Assembly: GCA_027021335.1 (NCBI GenBank)
Contig: JALUUO010000069.1
Coordinates: 1 to 37,379 of the forward strand
Reading direction: 5' to 3'
DNA: 37,379 bases
Origin: Nitrospirota bacterium
GTDB taxonomy: Bacteria > Nitrospirota > Thermodesulfovibrionia > SZUA-242
Positions 24,486 to 33,582 of this stretch are shown here, piece by piece; position 1 is the stretch's first letter, and each line of letters starts with the position of its first letter. The translations under genes were made by a program, and so were the position numbers. Below the pieces are notes generated by a model. The model did no database searches. It was not told where the DNA came from and saw only the letters and a list, made by a program, of their open reading frames with translations.

Positions 24486-24868
24486 AAAACATGCCATGTA
24501 AAAAAATGCATGATAATGTCCGGGGTGAAGGTGGGGTAAAAGCTATTATCTGCCTATTAACCATCGGTTTGTCGATTTACGCGGCTATAGGCTTTGGGCT
24601 TCCCTACTATAAATACCTCGTTTTAAAAGACGATATGGAGCAGATTGCCAATATTACCGTAATGAACACCGACAAATTAAGGCAGAAGTTAATGGAGCAG
24701 ATCGCAAGCCTGAACATCCCTATTAAAGCCAAAAATATTAAGGTTTTAAGGCGACACAAAGGTGACATATTTATGCGTGCATCGTGGAGGCACGACGTTT
24801 ACCTTTTCGGTAGACTTGTTAAGACATATAATTTTAAGATCCAGGTCGGAGAGGAAGAGGTTCGCTAG
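24455..24868 (+). CDS. Small membrane protein, function unknown (DUF4845-like)
   Basis: 137 aa from ATG 24455, chosen because GGGGAGG stands just upstream; ATG 24491 is an alternative. It overlaps the lepB end by 31 bp. One membrane segment (~IICLLTIGLSIYAAIGFGLPYY, residues ~30-52) is followed by a short extracytoplasmic domain with MRASWRHDVYLFGRLVKTYNF. Small single-pass proteins of DUF4845 type are often next to lepB; that assignment is from context and shape only. Confidence 0.65.
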   Translation: MESNWQSYSLKNMPCKKMHDNVRGEGGVKAIICLLTIGLSIYAAIGFGLPYYKYLVLKDDMEQIANITVMNTDKLRQKLMEQIASLNIPIKAKNIKVLRRHKGDIFMRASWRHDVYLFGRLVKTYNFKIQVGEEEVR

Positions 24869-25515
24869 TGTTTACAGGACTTATAGAGGCTCTAGGCACA
24901 GTTAAGGCAACCAGCTCCATAAGTGGCGGCAGGAGGCTGTCTATAAGCCCCGGCTTTGACACAAAAGACGTTGTAACAGGCGAAAGCATTGCTGTAAACG
25001 GCGTCTGCCTGACCGTAACCGGAGAAAATCCGGCAGGCGCTCTGTCATTTGATGTCTCTCCAGAGACACTAAAAAGCACAAACCTCGGAGAACTTAAGCC
25101 CGGTCAAAAAGTCAATATCGAACGGGCAATGAAAATCTCGAGCCGTTTTGGAGGACATATTGTTTCAGGCCACGTAGACGGAATCGGCACCATAGAGTCA
25201 GTGGAACCGGCTGGTGAATTTACCCTCTACAGAATTTCGGCGCCTAGTGATGTATTGACCGTCTCGATAAAAAAAGGGTCTGTAACGGTTGACGGAATAA
25301 GCCTTACAATAGTCGATCTTAGAGAGGCGGATTTTACTGTAGCAATAATACCGCATACGGCAAAGGAAACAACAATGGCCTTTAAACGGCCTGGAGACAG
25401 GGTTAACCTGGAAGCAGACATGGTTGGTAAATACGTGGCACGTCTCATGGAGCCTCAGGTCGTTGATAAAAACAGGGCTTTTATGGGGCTGCTGCAAGAG
25501 GAAGGTTTTATCTGA
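24868..25515 (+). CDS. ribE: Riboflavin synthase alpha subunit
   Basis: 215 aa with GTG start overlapping the previous TAG by 1 bp. Two homologous halves: [12 protein letters not shown] and [13 protein letters not shown] in the first, [13 protein letters not shown] and [13 protein letters not shown] in the second, as in all family members. It dismutates two lumazine molecules to riboflavin. Followed with a 1-bp overlap by ribBA. Confidence 0.96.
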   Translation: MFTGLIEALGTVKATSSISGGRRLSISPGFDTKDVVTGESIAVNGVCLTVTGENPAGALSFDVSPETLKSTNLGELKPGQKVNIERAMKISSRFGGHIVSGHVDGIGTIESVEPAGEFTLYRISAPSDVLTVSIKKGSVTVDGISLTIVDLREADFTVAIIPHTAKETTMAFKRPGDRVNLEADMVGKYVARLMEPQVVDKNRAFMGLLQEEGFI

Positions 25516-26738
25516 TGAGCAAAAGCAAAAGCAAATTCAAGGTTAACTCTATAGAAGAGGCTATACAGGATATCCGGGAAGGAAAGATCGTAATCCTGGT
25601 GGACGATGAGGATCGGGAAAACGAGGGAGACCTCACCATGGCGGCCGAAAAGGTGACTCCGGAGGCTATAAACTTCATGGCCAGGTACGGTCGCGGCCTG
25701 ATCTGCCTCTCCCTTACACCGGAGAGGGTAAAAGAACTGCATCTTCCGATGATGTCAGAGGTTAACACTTCGTCTTTCGGTACAGCCTTTACCGTTTCTA
25801 TCGAAGCGGCCCGGGGAGTAACCACCGGCATTTCAGCGGCTGACAGGGCGACTACCGTTCTTACTGCAATAGATCCGAAAAGCACGCCGTCTGACCTGGC
25901 CCGGCCCGGACATATCTTTCCTTTAAAGGCCAAAGCCGGCGGTGTGCTTCAGCGAGCCGGACAGACCGAAGGCTCTGTGGATCTTGCCCGTCTGGCAGGG
26001 CTCTATCCTTCCGGCATTATATGCGAAATCATGAATGACGACGGAACAATGGCCAGAATGCCGGACTTGTCAAAATTTGCAGAAAAACATGGTTTGAAAA
26101 TTGTAACTATAAAAAGCCTTATTGAATACCGCATGAAAAATGAAAGCCTTGTGCGCCGCGTAGCCGAAGCAAAACTTCCGACCAGCTTCGGAGAATTCCG
26201 GGCAATCGCTTTCGAAAACATGGTTGATGATAATACTCATGTCGCCCTAATCAAGGGTGACATAACCCATGGTGATGATGTTCTTGTAAGGGTCCACTCG
26301 GAATGCCTGACAGGAGATGTTTTTGGTTCAGTACGCTGCGACTGTGGAGAACAGCTTCATAAGGCCATGAAGGTTGTGGCAAAAGAAGGCCGTGGTGTGA
26401 TCTTATACATGCGCCAGGAAGGCCGTGGAATCGGGCTTGCGAACAAGTTCAAAGCTTATGAACTGCAGGATGCCGGATATGATACGGTTGAGGCAAACGA
26501 AAAGCTTGGATTTAAACCAGACTTGCGGGACTACGGAATCGGGGCTCAAATCCTTGTCAATCTCGGCCTTAAAAAGATCAAACTACTAACAAACAATCCC
26601 AGAAAGATCGTCGGCCTAGAAGGTTATGGGCTGAAGGTGAAGAAGAGAGTTTCGATCGAAGGGGATCCCTGCAAGGGAAACTTACGTTATCTCTCCACAA
26701 AAAAGAAGAAGCTGGGACATATGCTTGAAAATGTGTAA
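25515..26738 (+). CDS. ribBA: Bifunctional DHBP synthase / GTP cyclohydrolase II (RibBA)
   Basis: 407 aa. N-terminal DHBP synthase (~1-205): [35 protein letters not shown] and [23 protein letters not shown]-terminal GTP cyclohydrolase II (~210-400): [18 protein letters not shown] (three zinc Cys), [19 protein letters not shown] and [16 protein letters not shown]. It supplies both starting branches of riboflavin synthesis. It is in a tight rib operon; no FMN riboswitch is visible upstream. Confidence 0.97.
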   Translation: MSKSKSKFKVNSIEEAIQDIREGKIVILVDDEDRENEGDLTMAAEKVTPEAINFMARYGRGLICLSLTPERVKELHLPMMSEVNTSSFGTAFTVSIEAARGVTTGISAADRATTVLTAIDPKSTPSDLARPGHIFPLKAKAGGVLQRAGQTEGSVDLARLAGLYPSGIICEIMNDDGTMARMPDLSKFAEKHGLKIVTIKSLIEYRMKNESLVRRVAEAKLPTSFGEFRAIAFENMVDDNTHVALIKGDITHGDDVLVRVHSECLTGDVFGSVRCDCGEQLHKAMKVVAKEGRGVILYMRQEGRGIGLANKFKAYELQDAGYDTVEANEKLGFKPDLRDYGIGAQILVNLGLKKIKLLTNNPRKIVGLEGYGLKVKKRVSIEGDPCKGNLRYLSTKKKKLGHMLENV

Positions 26739-26759
26739 CTTACAACTTTGGAGGAACAA

Positions 26760-27221
26760 ATGCAGACTATAGAAGGAACTCTTCAGGCAGAGGGACTGAA
26801 GTTCGGCATTATTGTCAGCCGGTTCAATGATTTTATTAATGGCAGGCTTCTGGAGGGAGCCATAGATGCGCTTATACGGCACGGCGCTGCCGAAAGTGAC
26901 ATTGATGTTTACAAGGTTCCAGGCGCTTACGAAATACCACTTGTTGCTAAAAAACTGGGAAATAAGGGTGGCTATGATGCTCTTATCTGCCTTGGGGCCG
27001 TAATTCGTGGAGCTACGCCGCATTTCGATTATGTTGCCGCAGAGGTTTCAAAAGGAGTTGCTACGGTCTCTCTTGAGACGGGCATGCCAATGTCTTTTGG
27101 TGTACTAACCACTGATTCTATTGAACAAGCAATTGAGAGGGCAGGAACCAAAAGCGGCAATAAGGGTGTTGATGCCGCTGTTTCCGCCATAGAAATGGCC
27201 AGTCTTCTTAAGAAGATTTAA
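26760..27221 (+). CDS. ribH: 6,7-dimethyl-8-ribityllumazine synthase
   Basis: 153 aa from ATG 26760 with GGAGG 5-6 nt upstream; a TTG at 26748 is less likely. Motifs: [54 protein letters not shown] and [24 protein letters not shown]. It condenses the pyrimidinedione with DHBP and typically forms icosahedral capsids. Confidence 0.97.
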   Translation: MQTIEGTLQAEGLKFGIIVSRFNDFINGRLLEGAIDALIRHGAAESDIDVYKVPGAYEIPLVAKKLGNKGGYDALICLGAVIRGATPHFDYVAAEVSKGVATVSLETGMPMSFGVLTTDSIEQAIERAGTKSGNKGVDAAVSAIEMASLLKKI

Positions 27222-27260
27222 GCGCTTGCACAAAAATAAATTCGTAGTTTTAGTATCCGT

Positions 27261-27668
27261 ATGAGTCGCAGAAGAAAGGCCCGGCAGTATGCTCTTCAGC
27301 TCCTCTTTCGCCTGGATATCACACGTGAGAACATAAACTGGGCTGATTTTAATGAATTTTGGGAAGATATACAAGCGACCGAAGATGTAATTTCCTTTGC
27401 CAAAGAACTTGTAAAAGGCACCTGGGACAATTTGGAACGTATAGACAACGAGATTCGCAACTCATCTTCTCACTGGACACTTGAAAGAATAAACAACGTA
27501 GATCGCAGCCTGCTCAGGCTGGCGGCCTTCGAACTGCTGTACCGCAATGACATTCCAGCATCGGTTTCCATTAACGAAGCTTTAGAAATAGCCAAGAAGT
27601 TCTCAAGTATGGAATCAATATCTTTTATAAACGGAATTCTTGATAATATAGCAAAAAAAGCTGTTTAA
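27261..27668 (+). CDS. nusB: Transcription antitermination factor NusB
   Basis: 135 aa, all-helical family member: RRRKARQYALQLLFRLDI, SLLRLAAFELLYRNDIPASVSINEALEIAKKFS and the final FINGILDNIA. It works with NusE in rRNA antitermination. The gap after ribH is 39 bp; ribH-nusB is a widely conserved pair. Convergent with the decarboxylase gene; the 47-bp gap contains only a weak 5-bp hairpin. Confidence 0.96.
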   Translation: MSRRRKARQYALQLLFRLDITRENINWADFNEFWEDIQATEDVISFAKELVKGTWDNLERIDNEIRNSSSHWTLERINNVDRSLLRLAAFELLYRNDIPASVSINEALEIAKKFSSMESISFINGILDNIAKKAV

Positions 27669-27715
27669 AAATTTGATTTCCTTGGGGACATACTATACCT
27701 AAAGGTATTTGGATG

Positions 27716-28879
27716 TCATACCAGAACGGTCCTGGGAATCGAAAAGCCGTTGAACTCAGATGCGTAGCACGTGGTGTACGCGCCGCAGCCGAGTATTATC
27801 AGATGATCACCTATCTCGGGTTCAGGCAGCTCGATCTCGTGGTCGATCACATCGAAACTATCGCAACTAGGACCCGCAAGCGTCCATTTGCGTAAAGGGC
27901 CTGCACTTTCCGAAAGGTAACTGTAGCGAATCCCACCCACGCTCTCCATCAGGCCGTTAAAGACACCTACGTCCAAATACATCCAGTTCTCACCTATACG
28001 GTTTGCCTTGCCTATCACCGATGTCACAAAAAGGCCGGCGTCGCCGATAACCGCCCGGCCCGGTTCAAGCAATATCCGTATTTCCGGTGGAAAAATATTT
28101 TTGACACGCCTGTCTATCCTGCGCTCTATTGTTTCGATCTCCACAACATCTTTTGTGTAGTGGATGGGATATCCGCCCCCGATATTAAGCAGATTGAGCT
28201 TAAGACCGGCTTTTGCCGCCATCTCCCACAAGCGGGCGGCCTTATCCAGGGCAGCGTCCCAGTTGTAAGGATTGGCGCACTGTGATCCCACGTGAAAGGT
28301 CAGGCCTGCAGGTGAAAGCCCGGCTTCTCCTGCGTAAAGCAACAGGTCCCGTGCCTCTTCCAATTCCACGCCAAACTTCTTACTTAACGGCCACTGACTT
28401 CCCTCGTTAGGCACGGAAAGCCGTACATAGACATTCGAGCCGGGGCAGAATGAAGTCAGTCTATCCGCCTCATCACGTGTATCAAACGCGAAATACCCGA
28501 TACCGGCTTCTCCTGCTTCCTGCAGAAACAGACAGGTTTTGATAGGATTACTGGATATTATACGGCCCGGAGATACTCCGAGTTTTAGAAGCAGGCGGAG
28601 CTCTCCCTCCGAGGCTACTTCAAAGCCCAGACCCAACTGATTGATAAGGGCAAGAACTTCCGGATGAGAGTTAGCCTTAACAGCATAAAAAACTTCCGCT
28701 TTACTGATGTTTCTACCTATTAACCTTGCCTTCTGCCGAATTTTAGCACTATCCAGAAGAAGAAACGGGGTTTCTGTAGAAGATGTCTCCAGGTAGTCCA
28801 CCCCTTTTTTGATGGTGGAACGAACCGTCATGCCAGGGGGAATACACCTCAGGTTGAATCTTTTTTCTTTATGTCGCAC
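27716..28879 (-). CDS. Ornithine/lysine-type PLP decarboxylase (fold III)
   Basis: 387 aa. Alanine-racemase-like barrel with PLP Lys in EVFYAVKANSHPE, HVGSQCANPYNW, LLNIGGGYPIHY and LLEPGRAVIGDAG. The C-terminal GPSCDSFDVI (catalytic Cys of ornithine decarboxylases) and GAYTTCYASEFNGFSIP point to ornithine or lysine decarboxylase rather than DAP decarboxylase, which is the separate LysA here. It would make putrescine or cadaverine. Last gene of the xseB-to-decarboxylase run; an internal ATG at 28831 is an alternative start. Confidence 0.88.
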   Translation of the reverse strand: MRHKEKRFNLRCIPPGMTVRSTIKKGVDYLETSSTETPFLLLDSAKIRQKARLIGRNISKAEVFYAVKANSHPEVLALINQLGLGFEVASEGELRLLLKLGVSPGRIISSNPIKTCLFLQEAGEAGIGYFAFDTRDEADRLTSFCPGSNVYVRLSVPNEGSQWPLSKKFGVELEEARDLLLYAGEAGLSPAGLTFHVGSQCANPYNWDAALDKAARLWEMAAKAGLKLNLLNIGGGYPIHYTKDVVEIETIERRIDRRVKNIFPPEIRILLEPGRAVIGDAGLFVTSVIGKANRIGENWMYLDVGVFNGLMESVGGIRYSYLSESAGPLRKWTLAGPSCDSFDVIDHEIELPEPEIGDHLIILGCGAYTTCYASEFNGFSIPRTVLV

Positions 28880-28907
28880 GCCTTATCAATCTGCCTTACC
28901 GGTCGGG

Positions 28908-29600
28908 TCAGTGTCTCTTTTTGCTTAAGATACGCTTGACTGCCCCACGAACCAGATCCGGAATGTTCTTGTTTTTCTCAAGACGGGACAGGTCCGACTT
29001 TTTTATTCGCGACACAAAGCTAACGGAAACTCCAGGAGGAGTTTTAGGATTTGTAACCAGCCCAAATAAAATAGAGTAGTTTCTTGTCCATTCACGATTC
29101 TTGGATATAATTCTCAGGATTTCTTCGGGTGTGTTTCGGTTTACGGCAATAAGCTCCACTTCGCTCTCCGTAATCTTAGGATTTAACATCACCGTTCTAA
29201 GAACCTCTTTGTTTGAGTCTTTCAAAAGCAGGTTCCTAACTTCTCTTCCGCCTCTAAGTGCAAGATGAATGCGCTGTCCCACATTCATACTTTGTATGCA
29301 CTGAAGCAGGGTCTGCTTACGCTCTTCCTTCGGCTTGGCCTCTTTCTCTTCTTTAACCGCCTGAAGGTCCGTCTGGGCCGGCACCGGAAGATTCAGCAGC
29401 TTGCTTGCCTCCTGCCTGATTTCTTCGGGTGTGCCGTAATGGTTAAGCAGCATCTTAAGAATCCCGGGCCTGTTTCTGTTTGCGAAAAATATGTCTGAGA
29501 AAAACGCGGAATCCAAACCACCTTCCCAAAGTATGATATCTAGCGCATCCTCTGAAATTGAACCAAGGTCAAGACCTATCTGCTTAAGTTTTTCCGTCAT
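28908..29600 (-). CDS. Hypothetical helical-repeat protein
   Basis: 230 aa, not recognised. It starts MTEKLKQIGLDLGS, has no signal peptide or membrane segment, a charged Lys/Glu-rich stretch (~80-100, KEEKEAKPKEERK) and several degenerate helical repeats of the type N-R-x-T-P-E-E-I-L-R (NHYGTPEEIRQEA, NPKITESEVELIAVN, NTPEEILRIISKN, NPKTPPGVSVSFV), similar to HEAT-like variants. It overlaps tlyA by 4 bp and is probably translated with it. Confidence 0.75.
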   Translation of the reverse strand: MTEKLKQIGLDLGSISEDALDIILWEGGLDSAFFSDIFFANRNRPGILKMLLNHYGTPEEIRQEASKLLNLPVPAQTDLQAVKEEKEAKPKEERKQTLLQCIQSMNVGQRIHLALRGGREVRNLLLKDSNKEVLRTVMLNPKITESEVELIAVNRNTPEEILRIISKNREWTRNYSILFGLVTNPKTPPGVSVSFVSRIKKSDLSRLEKNKNIPDLVRGAVKRILSKKRH

Positions 29601-30415
29601 ATCGTCTTTCTTGTAAAATAGATAAGAAATTCTATATTACCTTTTGCACCTGATATGGGTGAACATATTATGCCACGTGACAGTAGTCCAAGGCTTTCGG
29701 CAAACTCCCTGATACTATCAATCACCATCTCGTGTTTTTTGGGATCTCTCACCACTCCTCCTTTTCCGACCTCTCCCTTTCCGACCTCGAACTGGGGCTT
29801 GACCAGAGCTATAAGCTTACCTGTACTGGAAAGAAACTCAAGGATTTTTGGAAAAACAAGTTTAAGAGATATGAAGGAAACATCGATAACCACGATATCA
29901 ACCGGCTCGCGCACCACGGCTTCTGACTCCAAGTACCGTATATTGGTTTTCTCAAGCAGCCTGACCCTGGGGTCTTGTCTAAGCGACCAGTCCAACTGGC
30001 CATATCCTACATCCACAGCAATCACACCGGCCGCACCGTGTTTAAGCAGACAGTCGGTGAATCCTCCTGTTGAAGAGCCGATATCCATCGCTGTCATACC
30101 TGTGGGATCGATCTTGAATGCGTCAAGAGCCGCGGCCAGCTTAATGCCTCCTCGGCTTACGTAAGGGTTATCTTGCTGAATTGTAATCGATGCCTTTGCG
30201 GGCACTGTTGCTCCGGCCTTCTCCACACGCCGGCCCTCAACAGCTACACGCCCGCTCATCACCAGAGCCTGGGCCTTATGACGGCTGCAAACAAGCCCGC
30301 GCTCCACCATTAAAAGGTCTATACGCACCTTTTTATTTGCAAAGGAGGACCGGGAAGATACAGGGCCGGTCGGAAGACCGGCCTTATCACCCGACGGTGA
30401 TCTGTCTTTGTCCAT
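29597..30415 (-). CDS. tlyA: TlyA-family rRNA methyltransferase
   Basis: 272 aa. An S4 RNA-binding domain (~30-90: RIDLLMVERGLVCSRHKAQALVMSGRVAVEG) is followed by an FtsJ-like methyltransferase: YVSRGGIKLAAAL, AMDIGSSTGGFTDCLLKHGA, VDVGYGQLDWSLRQDP and LVKPQFEVGKGEVGKGG. TlyA methylates 16S/23S rRNA at cytidine 2'-O; some members were first described as hemolysins. The ATG at 30415 overlaps the dxs 3' end by 29 bp and gives an unusual ~29-residue polar leader, so a later start is possible. Confidence 0.93.
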   Translation of the reverse strand: MDKDRSPSGDKAGLPTGPVSSRSSFANKKVRIDLLMVERGLVCSRHKAQALVMSGRVAVEGRRVEKAGATVPAKASITIQQDNPYVSRGGIKLAAALDAFKIDPTGMTAMDIGSSTGGFTDCLLKHGAAGVIAVDVGYGQLDWSLRQDPRVRLLEKTNIRYLESEAVVREPVDIVVIDVSFISLKLVFPKILEFLSSTGKLIALVKPQFEVGKGEVGKGGVVRDPKKHEMVIDSIREFAESLGLLSRGIICSPISGAKGNIEFLIYFTRKTI

Positions 30416-32291
30416 CAGACTTCTTTAGAAATGCTTCGGCTGTTTCAGCTATTCCATCGGCATTTAGGCCAAGAAGGGCCATCAACGATGTTTGACGCCC
30501 CTGCTCGATAAAACGGTCCGGAATGCCTATTCTCTTTATTCGCAAATCATCGATATCACAATCTATAAGATACTCAGTAACAGCACTTCCAAACCCACCC
30601 TGCAGAGCATTTTCCTCAACCGTAAGCACTGTTTTAATTCTGCCGGCAAGAGATCCTATCAGGTCTTTGTCAAGGGGTTTTACAAACCTGGCATCCAAAA
30701 CAGTAGCACTTATGCCTTTATGCTGTTTAAGCTTCTTTGCAGCCTCAAGCGCAGAACCTACCCTGCTTCCAATAGCTATTATCAGAATGTCATCACCCTC
30801 CTGCAGCACCTTGGCTGTGCCGACCGCAATAGAGGTTATTTCATCTTCCATTTCCACGCCCTTGGCCCGGCCACGTGGAAACCTTAAGGCAGAGGGACCT
30901 TTATGCTCCAGGGCCGTCTTAAGCATTCTGCACAGGTCGTTTTCGTCCTTAGGCGCCATTATCATAAGGTTTGGGATATGCCTTAAATAGCTCATGTCGA
31001 ATACACCATGATGCGTCGGACCGTCCTCGCCTACAAGCCCGGCCCGGTCAAGCACAAAAACCACTGGGAGGTTCTGCAGACAGACATCGTGTACCACCTG
31101 ATCGTAGCCTCTCTGCAGAAATGTAGAGTAGATGGCAACAACCGGCAGAAGTCCTTCAACCGCAAGGCCGGCGGCAAACGTAACAGCATGAGGCTCGGCA
31201 ATGCCCACATCGTAAAACCTGCGCGGAAATGCATTGGCAAACTCGTAAAGACCTGTGCCTTCCGTCATGGCTGCGGTTATAGCCACCACCCTTTTATCAT
31301 TGCGGGCCAGTTCGCACAATGCCTCGCCAAAAACACGGCTGTACGCAGGAGTTCCCTTTCTGCTGCTCGGCTCTCCTGTTTCCGTGTCAAACGGATCAAC
31401 CCCGTGAAAAAGGCTGGGCTCCTTTTCCGCGGGCTCATACCCTTTACCCTTCTGGGTTATAACATGAATCAACGTGGGACGATCGAAGCCGCGCACCCTT
31501 TTAAACGTATGCACCAGGTCATCTATCCTGTGCCCATCCACAGGACCCACATATTCAAAGCCAAGTTCTTCAAACAGCATGCCCGGTGTAACCAGCCCCT
31601 TAACAGTGCCCTTGGCTCTATGGGCAATGCGGATCATCGACTCACCCACAGAAGGTATTCCTTCGAGCAGGTGCTTGGTTTCCTGCTTCAGCTTACTGTA
31701 AAGTGTGCCCGTCATCATACGCTTAAGATAGCTGGAAAGGGCGCCCACATTCGGAGATATCGACATATCGTTGTCATTAAGCACAACTATGAGCTTCTTT
31801 TTTATATGCCCTGCGTGATTCAACCCCTCGAACGCCAGACCGGCAGTCAAAGCGCCATCACCAATAACAGCAATCACATCACCCGGGGCATTAACCCGTC
31901 TCTTGCCTTCCATCATGCCCAAAGCAGCAGATATGGATGTTGAACTATGGCCTGTTCCAAAAGGGTCATGTATGCTTTCCGAACGTTTCGGAAAACCAGA
32001 GAGACCGCCTTCTTTTCGTATGGTATCGAAACGGTCCCGGCGGCCGGTAAGAAGTTTGTGGGCGTAAGCCTGATGCCCTACATCCCATATAATACTGTCT
32101 GTGGGAGACTCGAACACATGATGCAGCGCAATTGTGAGCTCGACCGAGCCCAGATTGGATGCAAGGTGTCCGCCGTTTAAGGATACCCTTTCTATTATCA
32201 GATCCCGCACCTCATCGGCGAGGCGACCGAGTTCATCCAGTGAAAGCGGTTTCAAGTCATCAGGATCGTTGATCTTCTCAATAATCGACAT
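30387..32291 (-). CDS. dxs: 1-deoxy-D-xylulose-5-phosphate synthase
   Basis: 634 aa from ATG 32291; a GTG at 32303 would add four residues. Motifs: HLASNLGSVELTIALH, DVGHQAYAHKLLTGR, GTGHSSTSISAALGM, the TPP-binding VIGDGALTAGLAFEGLNHAG, and in the second half GIAEPHAVTFAAGLA and DRAGLVGEDGPTHHG. It makes DXP for the MEP isoprenoid route and for ThiG. Directly follows ispA in the same direction, separated by a large palindrome (32310-32337). Confidence 0.97.
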   Translation of the reverse strand: MSIIEKINDPDDLKPLSLDELGRLADEVRDLIIERVSLNGGHLASNLGSVELTIALHHVFESPTDSIIWDVGHQAYAHKLLTGRRDRFDTIRKEGGLSGFPKRSESIHDPFGTGHSSTSISAALGMMEGKRRVNAPGDVIAVIGDGALTAGLAFEGLNHAGHIKKKLIVVLNDNDMSISPNVGALSSYLKRMMTGTLYSKLKQETKHLLEGIPSVGESMIRIAHRAKGTVKGLVTPGMLFEELGFEYVGPVDGHRIDDLVHTFKRVRGFDRPTLIHVITQKGKGYEPAEKEPSLFHGVDPFDTETGEPSSRKGTPAYSRVFGEALCELARNDKRVVAITAAMTEGTGLYEFANAFPRRFYDVGIAEPHAVTFAAGLAVEGLLPVVAIYSTFLQRGYDQVVHDVCLQNLPVVFVLDRAGLVGEDGPTHHGVFDMSYLRHIPNLMIMAPKDENDLCRMLKTALEHKGPSALRFPRGRAKGVEMEDEITSIAVGTAKVLQEGDDILIIAIGSRVGSALEAAKKLKQHKGISATVLDARFVKPLDKDLIGSLAGRIKTVLTVEENALQGGFGSAVTEYLIDCDIDDLRIKRIGIPDRFIEQGRQTSLMALLGLNADGIAETAEAFLKKSDGQRQITVG

Positions 32292-32309
32292 AATATATAC
32301 CACATCTTA

Positions 32310-32337
32310 GCACGGGTGTATTGCAATACACCCGTGC
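32310..32337 (-). repeat. Perfect 28-bp palindrome between ispA and dxs
   Basis: Two 14-nt arms (32310-32323, 32324-32337; arm GCACGGGTGTATTG) are exact reverse complements. It begins just after the ispA stop and ends 18 bp before the dxs ATG. As RNA it forms a 12-bp stem with a tetraloop. No U-tract follows in the direction of transcription, so it is not a classic terminator. Confidence 0.85.
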
Positions 32338-32338
32338 T

Positions 32339-33232
32339 TTAGTTCTTTCTCTCCACGATATAGTCGGCGATGGTTCTAAGCCCCCAGGCTTGCTCGCCGA
32401 AAGAGTCCAGTGCGCCGACGGCTTCGGCTGCCAGCCGCTCTGCTTTCCGGCGGGCATTCTCAATGCCGTAGAGAGCCGGATAGGTTTTTTTGTCCCTGGT
32501 AACATCGGATGTGGATTTCCCCAGTTCCTCTTGGGTGCCGGTAACATCAAGTATATCGTCCGCCACCTGGAAAGCCAAACCAATTCGTGAGCCGTAAACC
32601 GCCATAGCGGAAACTTTGTCAGCGGCGGCACCGGCCAGGATTGCCCCTGAAACCACTGACGCACATATCAGGGCTGATGTCTTTCTCAGGTGTATATCTT
32701 CCAGTGCCTGCCGGTCAATACTCCTTCCTTCTGACAGGATATCAGCCACCTGCCCGCCCACCATGCCTGATGAGCCGGAGCTGCGTGCAATCTCTGAGAT
32801 TATTTTACCTCTACGGTCCGGATCTATGTCTCTTAAAATTTTGTCGTCCGACAGAAGTTCGAACGCTTGTGTTAAAAGAGCATCCCCTGCAAGAATCGCC
32901 ACAGCATCTCCGAAAACCTTGTGGTTTGTAGGGCTGCCACGGCGGAAATCGTCGTCATCCATGGCCGGCAGATCATCGTGTATAAGAGAGTACGTATGAA
33001 TCATCTCTATTGCCGCACCCAGAACAACTGCGGCATCTTCGCAGGGTGTTTTTGTATGGCATGTTTCATAAGCGGCAATAGCCAGAATAGGCCTGAGACG
33101 CTTGCCTCCGGCAAATACGGAATATCTCATCGCTTCAAGCAGCCTGGAAGGCGCATCAATGGAAGAAAGGTATTTCTCGAGAAATGCGTCAACCCTGTTT
33201 TTCCGGCTCTTCAGGTATTGCTTGAAATCCAT
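32339..33232 (-). CDS. ispA: Polyprenyl (farnesyl/geranyl) diphosphate synthase
   Basis: 297 aa from ATG 33232 (MDFKQYLKSRKNRVDAFLEKYL); an ATG at 33262 would add ten residues. Motifs: GGKRLRPILAIAAYE, first Asp-rich motif SLIHDDLPAMDDDDFRRG, HKVFGDAVAILAGDALLTQAFELL and second Asp-rich GLAFQVADDILD. It makes farnesyl diphosphate from IPP and DMAPP. Overlaps xseB by 44 bp; the order xseB-ispA-dxs is common in bacteria. Confidence 0.95.
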   Translation of the reverse strand: MDFKQYLKSRKNRVDAFLEKYLSSIDAPSRLLEAMRYSVFAGGKRLRPILAIAAYETCHTKTPCEDAAVVLGAAIEMIHTYSLIHDDLPAMDDDDFRRGSPTNHKVFGDAVAILAGDALLTQAFELLSDDKILRDIDPDRRGKIISEIARSSGSSGMVGGQVADILSEGRSIDRQALEDIHLRKTSALICASVVSGAILAGAAADKVSAMAVYGSRIGLAFQVADDILDVTGTQEELGKSTSDVTRDKKTYPALYGIENARRKAERLAAEAVGALDSFGEQAWGLRTIADYIVERKN

Positions 33233-33455
33233 CACTTTCGTTTCTGCCGTCAAAGGGCACATACCGTACTCCTGCTTTGCTATCCTTTAATAACATCTCG
33301 ACTTTACCCTCGGCCTCTTCCAGCTTGGCGGCAAGAAAGCGCGAAAGTTTCATGCCCTCCTCAAAGGCTTTAAGTGACCGGTCAAGAGACATGTCACCCC
33401 GTTCCATTTGTGCGACCACCTCTTCAAGGCGTTTCAGAGCATCCTCGAAGTCCAT
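33189..33455 (-). CDS. xseB: Exodeoxyribonuclease VII small subunit
   Basis: 88 aa. Typical FEDALKRLEEVVAQMERGDMSLDRSLKAFEEGMKLS followed by a coiled helix (CLxxAExKVE form: LEEAEGKVEMLL). The C-terminal tail (~60-88) is longer than usual and overlaps the ispA start. The large subunit gene xseA is not in the window. No Shine-Dalgarno precedes the ATG. Confidence 0.9.
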   Translation of the reverse strand: MDFEDALKRLEEVVAQMERGDMSLDRSLKAFEEGMKLSRFLAAKLEEAEGKVEMLLKDSKAGVRYVPFDGRNESDGFQAIPEEPEKQG

Positions 33456-33530
33456 CGTGTATTATCTTTTTTTTAGGGCTTTGTAGTCAAGTAAACTTTC
33501 GTATTTTTTATGAAAAATCTCTTTAAAACA

Positions 33531-33552
33531 ACCTTAATCTTTACTTTAAGGT
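33531..33552. promoter_or_regulatory. Inverted repeat between divergent xseB and lysA
   Basis: ACCTTAA (33531-33537) and TTAAGGT (33546-33552), 8 bp apart, lie 30 bp upstream of lysA in the 127-bp divergent gap. They could be an operator or a small hairpin. The gap otherwise has only AT-rich promoter-like sequence, and lysA has no Shine-Dalgarno. Confidence 0.3.
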
Positions 33553-33582
33553 AGCTTCTGTGTTAAAAATCAGCTATTTTTT

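Noticed and set aside
24400-24868. FMN riboswitch for the rib genes
   Set aside because: The rib genes are preceded directly by coding sequence (lepB and the small membrane protein), and no RFN-element core sequences are visible.
27695-27708. Hairpin ATACC-TAAA-GGTAT as terminator between nusB and the decarboxylase gene
   Set aside because: A 5-bp AT-containing stem without a proper U-tract is too weak to call.
31008-31943. Plus-strand ORF of 311 codons
   Set aside because: It is antisense to dxs, whose motifs are all intact, and its translation is basic and without recognisable domains.
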